Shown: one piece after another, positions 14,834 through 16,263 of the stretch
How the letters are laid out: each line of letters opens with the position of its first letter
Numbering within the stretch: the first letter of the stretch is position 1
Origin: JBFMFB01 sp040752115
GTDB lineage: Bacteria; Pseudomonadota; Gammaproteobacteria; Burkholderiales; Sulfuricellaceae
NCBI GenBank assembly: GCA_040752115.1
Contig: JBFMFB010000036.1
Coordinates: 1-16,263, forward strand
Direction of reading: 5' to 3'
DNA: 16,263 nt
Notes under the pieces: model-generated
Told to the model about the DNA's origin: nothing
Seen by the model: only the letters and a program-made list of their open reading frames with translations
Databases searched by the model: none
Made by a program: the position numbers and the translations under genes

Positions 14834-15152
14834 GATTAACCACGAATGTTCACGAATGAACCCGAATGACCAGGGCATGAGCCAGCCTCCCCAAATGGGC
14901 GAGTTGGACCGGACGGGGTACGCTGAATCATTCGTGAACGTTCGTGCTTTATCCTAGAAAAAGCGGTTTGGCCACGAATGACACGAATGTTCACGAATAA
15001 TCATGACGTTACTCATGGGGCCGTGATCGCCTGGATGGTATGCTGCAAATCGGCCGCACTTCGTTGTCCTTATTCGTGTTTATTCGTGTCATTCGTGGCC
15101 AAATGCCGTTTTTAGGTTTATTCGTGCCATTCGTGGTTAACCGTTTTTTCAG
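14834..15152. mobile_element. Older foldback element interrupted by a second copy
   Basis: The left arm begins ATTAACCACGAATG at about 14836 and carries further CACGAAT-like units to about 14870. A distinct core follows at about 14871-14928. The right arm ATTCGTGAACGTTCGTGC starts at 14929, is broken at 14952, and resumes at 15117 as TTTATTCGTGCCATTCGTGG, ending in AACCGTTTTTTCAGG near 15149. Removing the inner element and one TTTAT restores an uninterrupted arm typical of the family. The far left end is degenerate and I see no target duplication for this older copy. Confidence 0.7.
14953..15116. mobile_element. Complete MITE-like foldback element nested in an older copy
   Basis: This is a 164-bp element with CCTA at the left end and TAGG at the right. 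The left terminal segment (CCTAGAAAAAGCGGTTTGGCC) and the right one pair imperfectly, followed by three CACGAAT units in the left arm and three ATTCGTG units in the right. TTTAT stands at 14948-14952 and again at 15117-15121, a 5-bp target-site duplication. Positions 14994-15116 match 1-123 at all but two positions. It has no coding capacity. Confidence 0.85.
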
Positions 15153-15166
15153 GATGTAACTTACCC

Positions 15167-16201
15167 ATGTTGCACGTCACCTTGCGCCAGCTCAAGGTAT
15201 TCGAAGCCGTGGCGCGCCACCTAAGCTTCTCCCGCGCGGCGGAGGAACTGCACCTGTCGCAGCCGGCGGTGTCGATGCAGATCAGGCAGCTCGAAGAGAG
15301 CGCCGGCCTGCCGCTGTTCGAGCAACTGGGCAAGCGCATTTATCTTACCGAGGCCGGGCAGGAGCTGGCCCACTGCGCCCGTTCCGTCGCCCAGCAGCTG
15401 GCCGAGGCGGAATCCGTGCTGGCGGAGCTGAAGGGGGTGAAGCGCGGCAAGCTCAACATCTCCGTAGCCAGCACCGCCAACTATTTCGCGCCGCAGCTCC
15501 TGGCCATCTTCTGCCAGCGCTTCCGTGATGTCGCGGTCAGCCTCAACGTGACCAACCGCGAGACCCTTTTGCAGCAGCTCGCGCACAACGAAATGGACAT
15601 GGCGATCATGGGCAAGCCGCCGGAGGGGCTGGATCTGGCAGCGGAATCCTTCATGGAGAACCCGCTGGTGGTGATCGCCTCGCCCAGCCACCCGCTCGCC
15701 GGGGAAAAAAACATTCCGCTCGAACGCCTGCAACAGGAGACCTTCCTCGTGCGCGAGCAGGGCTCCGGCACCCGCATCGCGATGGAGCGCTTCTTCGCCC
15801 AGAAGGGAATCCAGCTCAGGACCGGCATGGAAATGAGCAGCAACGAGGCGATCAAGCAGGCCGTCCAGGCCGGGCTGGGGCTGGGCATCGTGTCGATCCA
15901 CACCGCCGGCCTGGAGCTGGAAACCGGGCGGCTCGTCGTGCTGGACGTGGAAGGGCTGCCGATCATGCGCCACTGGTACGTGGTGCACCGCAAGACCAAG
16001 CGCCTGTCCGGGGTGGCGCTGGCGTTCAAGGAATTTCTGCTGAACGAGGCGGCGGGGCTGATGGGGAAGAGTGCGAATCCCCCCAACCCCCCTTTATCAA
16101 GGGGGGCGAATCCCCCCGCGCGGGGCGCGACCCCCTTTGTCATGGGAGGCGAATCCCCCTCACCCCCCTTTATCAAGGGGGGGTCGGAGTTTGGCACGTA
16201 G
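15167..16201 (+). CDS. Second CbbR-like LysR regulator with repeat-derived C-terminus
   Basis: This is a 344-residue LysR-type regulator clearly paralogous to the cbbR product at 6344-7333. The DNA-binding half (TLRQLKVFEAVARHLSFSRA, LSQPAVSMQIRQLEES, LPLFEQLGKRIYLTEAG) and much of the effector domain (YFAPQLLAIF, MENPLVVIASPSHPLAGEKN, FLVREQGSGTRIAMERFF) align without gaps by eye. It is probably a CbbR-type regulator, perhaps for another Calvin-cycle or RuBisCO locus outside the window, since purC is its only divergent neighbour here. The normal family end is reached near residue 302. The last 40 or so residues, rich in Pro, Gly and Ser, are translated from the CCCCCCTTTATCAA repeats at 16073-16183. 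Spacing to an AGGA remnant upstream is long, so the start signal is weak. Confidence 0.9.
   Translation: MLHVTLRQLKVFEAVARHLSFSRAAEELHLSQPAVSMQIRQLEESAGLPLFEQLGKRIYLTEAGQELAHCARSVAQQLAEAESVLAELKGVKRGKLNISVASTANYFAPQLLAIFCQRFRDVAVSLNVTNRETLLQQLAHNEMDMAIMGKPPEGLDLAAESFMENPLVVIASPSHPLAGEKNIPLERLQQETFLVREQGSGTRIAMERFFAQKGIQLRTGMEMSSNEAIKQAVQAGLGLGIVSIHTAGLELETGRLVVLDVEGLPIMRHWYVVHRKTKRLSGVALAFKEFLLNEAAGLMGKSANPPNPPLSRGANPPARGATPFVMGGESPSPPFIKGGSEFGT
16073..16183. repeat. Three tandem C-rich hairpin units in the 3' end of the LysR gene
   Basis: Units begin GCGAATCCCCC at 16073, 16107 and 16149. The first and third contain the hairpin CCCCCCTT-TATC-AAGGGGGG (16087-16106 and 16163-16182). The middle unit is longer and degenerate (CCCCCTTTGTCATGGGAGG). 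This type of C-run/TTTATCAA/G-run repeat is widespread in environmental bacteria. Here the reading frame of the regulator runs straight through it. Confidence 0.82.
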
Positions 16202-16263
16202 GTCGGCTCAAGCGCAGCGGAGCCGACGTGTTTCAGCGAGTTGTCGGCTCTGCTGCGCTTGAG
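16202..16263. repeat. REP-like inverted pair behind the second LysR gene
   Basis: GTCGGCTC (16202-16209) and GAGCCGAC (16220-16227) form a first hairpin. The segment 16207-16227 is also inverse to 16243-16263 with one mismatch in 21, separated by 15 bp. The element runs to the window edge. It starts 1 bp after the regulator stop codon and would make a strong RNA hairpin, so it may serve as the transcript end. Confidence 0.78.

Noticed and set aside
14953..15116. Considered as a remnant of an insertion sequence with its own transposase
   Set aside because: The element is only 164 bp, has intact ends and no coding frame. A foldback, trans-mobilised element explains it better.

Overview
The window looks like a chromosomal segment of an autotrophic, GC-rich betaproteobacterium. 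The gene set suggests a Nitrosomonadales-type sulfur-, iron- or ammonia-oxidising lineage (Thiobacillus, Sulfuricella and Gallionella relatives). This rests on a form IA RuBisCO operon with CbbQ/CbbO activase genes, two CbbR-like regulators and a beta/gamma-type metal efflux operon. The species cannot be named from the sequence. No rRNA, tRNA, transposase, CRISPR array or carboxysome gene is visible.

Layout. (1) Positions 125-5998, minus strand: a carbon-fixation operon read cbbL, cbbS, cbbQ, cbbO, then two small unknown genes. Its promoter and a 16-bp palindromic operator lie at 6064-6138. (2) 6344-7333, plus strand: a divergent LysR-type regulator, cbbR. (3) 7361-13834, minus strand: a heavy-metal RND efflux operon, read small exported protein, czcC-like, czcB-like, czcA-like, and finally a divergent PII-type signalling protein. 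(4) 13842-14732, minus strand: purC. (5) 15167-16201, plus strand: a second CbbR-like regulator, paralogous to the first, with a C-terminus made of translated repeat DNA.

How the genes work together. CbbL8S8 RuBisCO fixes CO2. CbbQ (a MoxR-type AAA+ ATPase) and CbbO (a VWA-domain adaptor) reactivate inhibited RuBisCO. CbbR is expected to switch the operon on from the operator about 65 bp upstream of the predicted start. The efflux operon exports a metal cation across both membranes, and its PII-like protein has lost the classical nucleotide-binding and uridylylation residues but carries His and Cys in the T-loop.

The least ordinary part is the repeat content. A family of non-coding foldback elements has TAGG/CCTA-like ends, arms built of 9-10-bp CACGAAT units, and variable cores. 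It occurs at 1-123, 6142-6317 and 14953-15116. Two copies have recognisable 5-bp target-site duplications, and one copy is inserted inside an older relative. The 6142-6317 copy separates the cbb operator from cbbR, and the other locus has the same dyad-element-regulator order. Further repeat families (GTGAGG arms, CCCCCCTTTATCAA hairpins, and REP-like inverted pairs) sit behind stop codons, or inside one.
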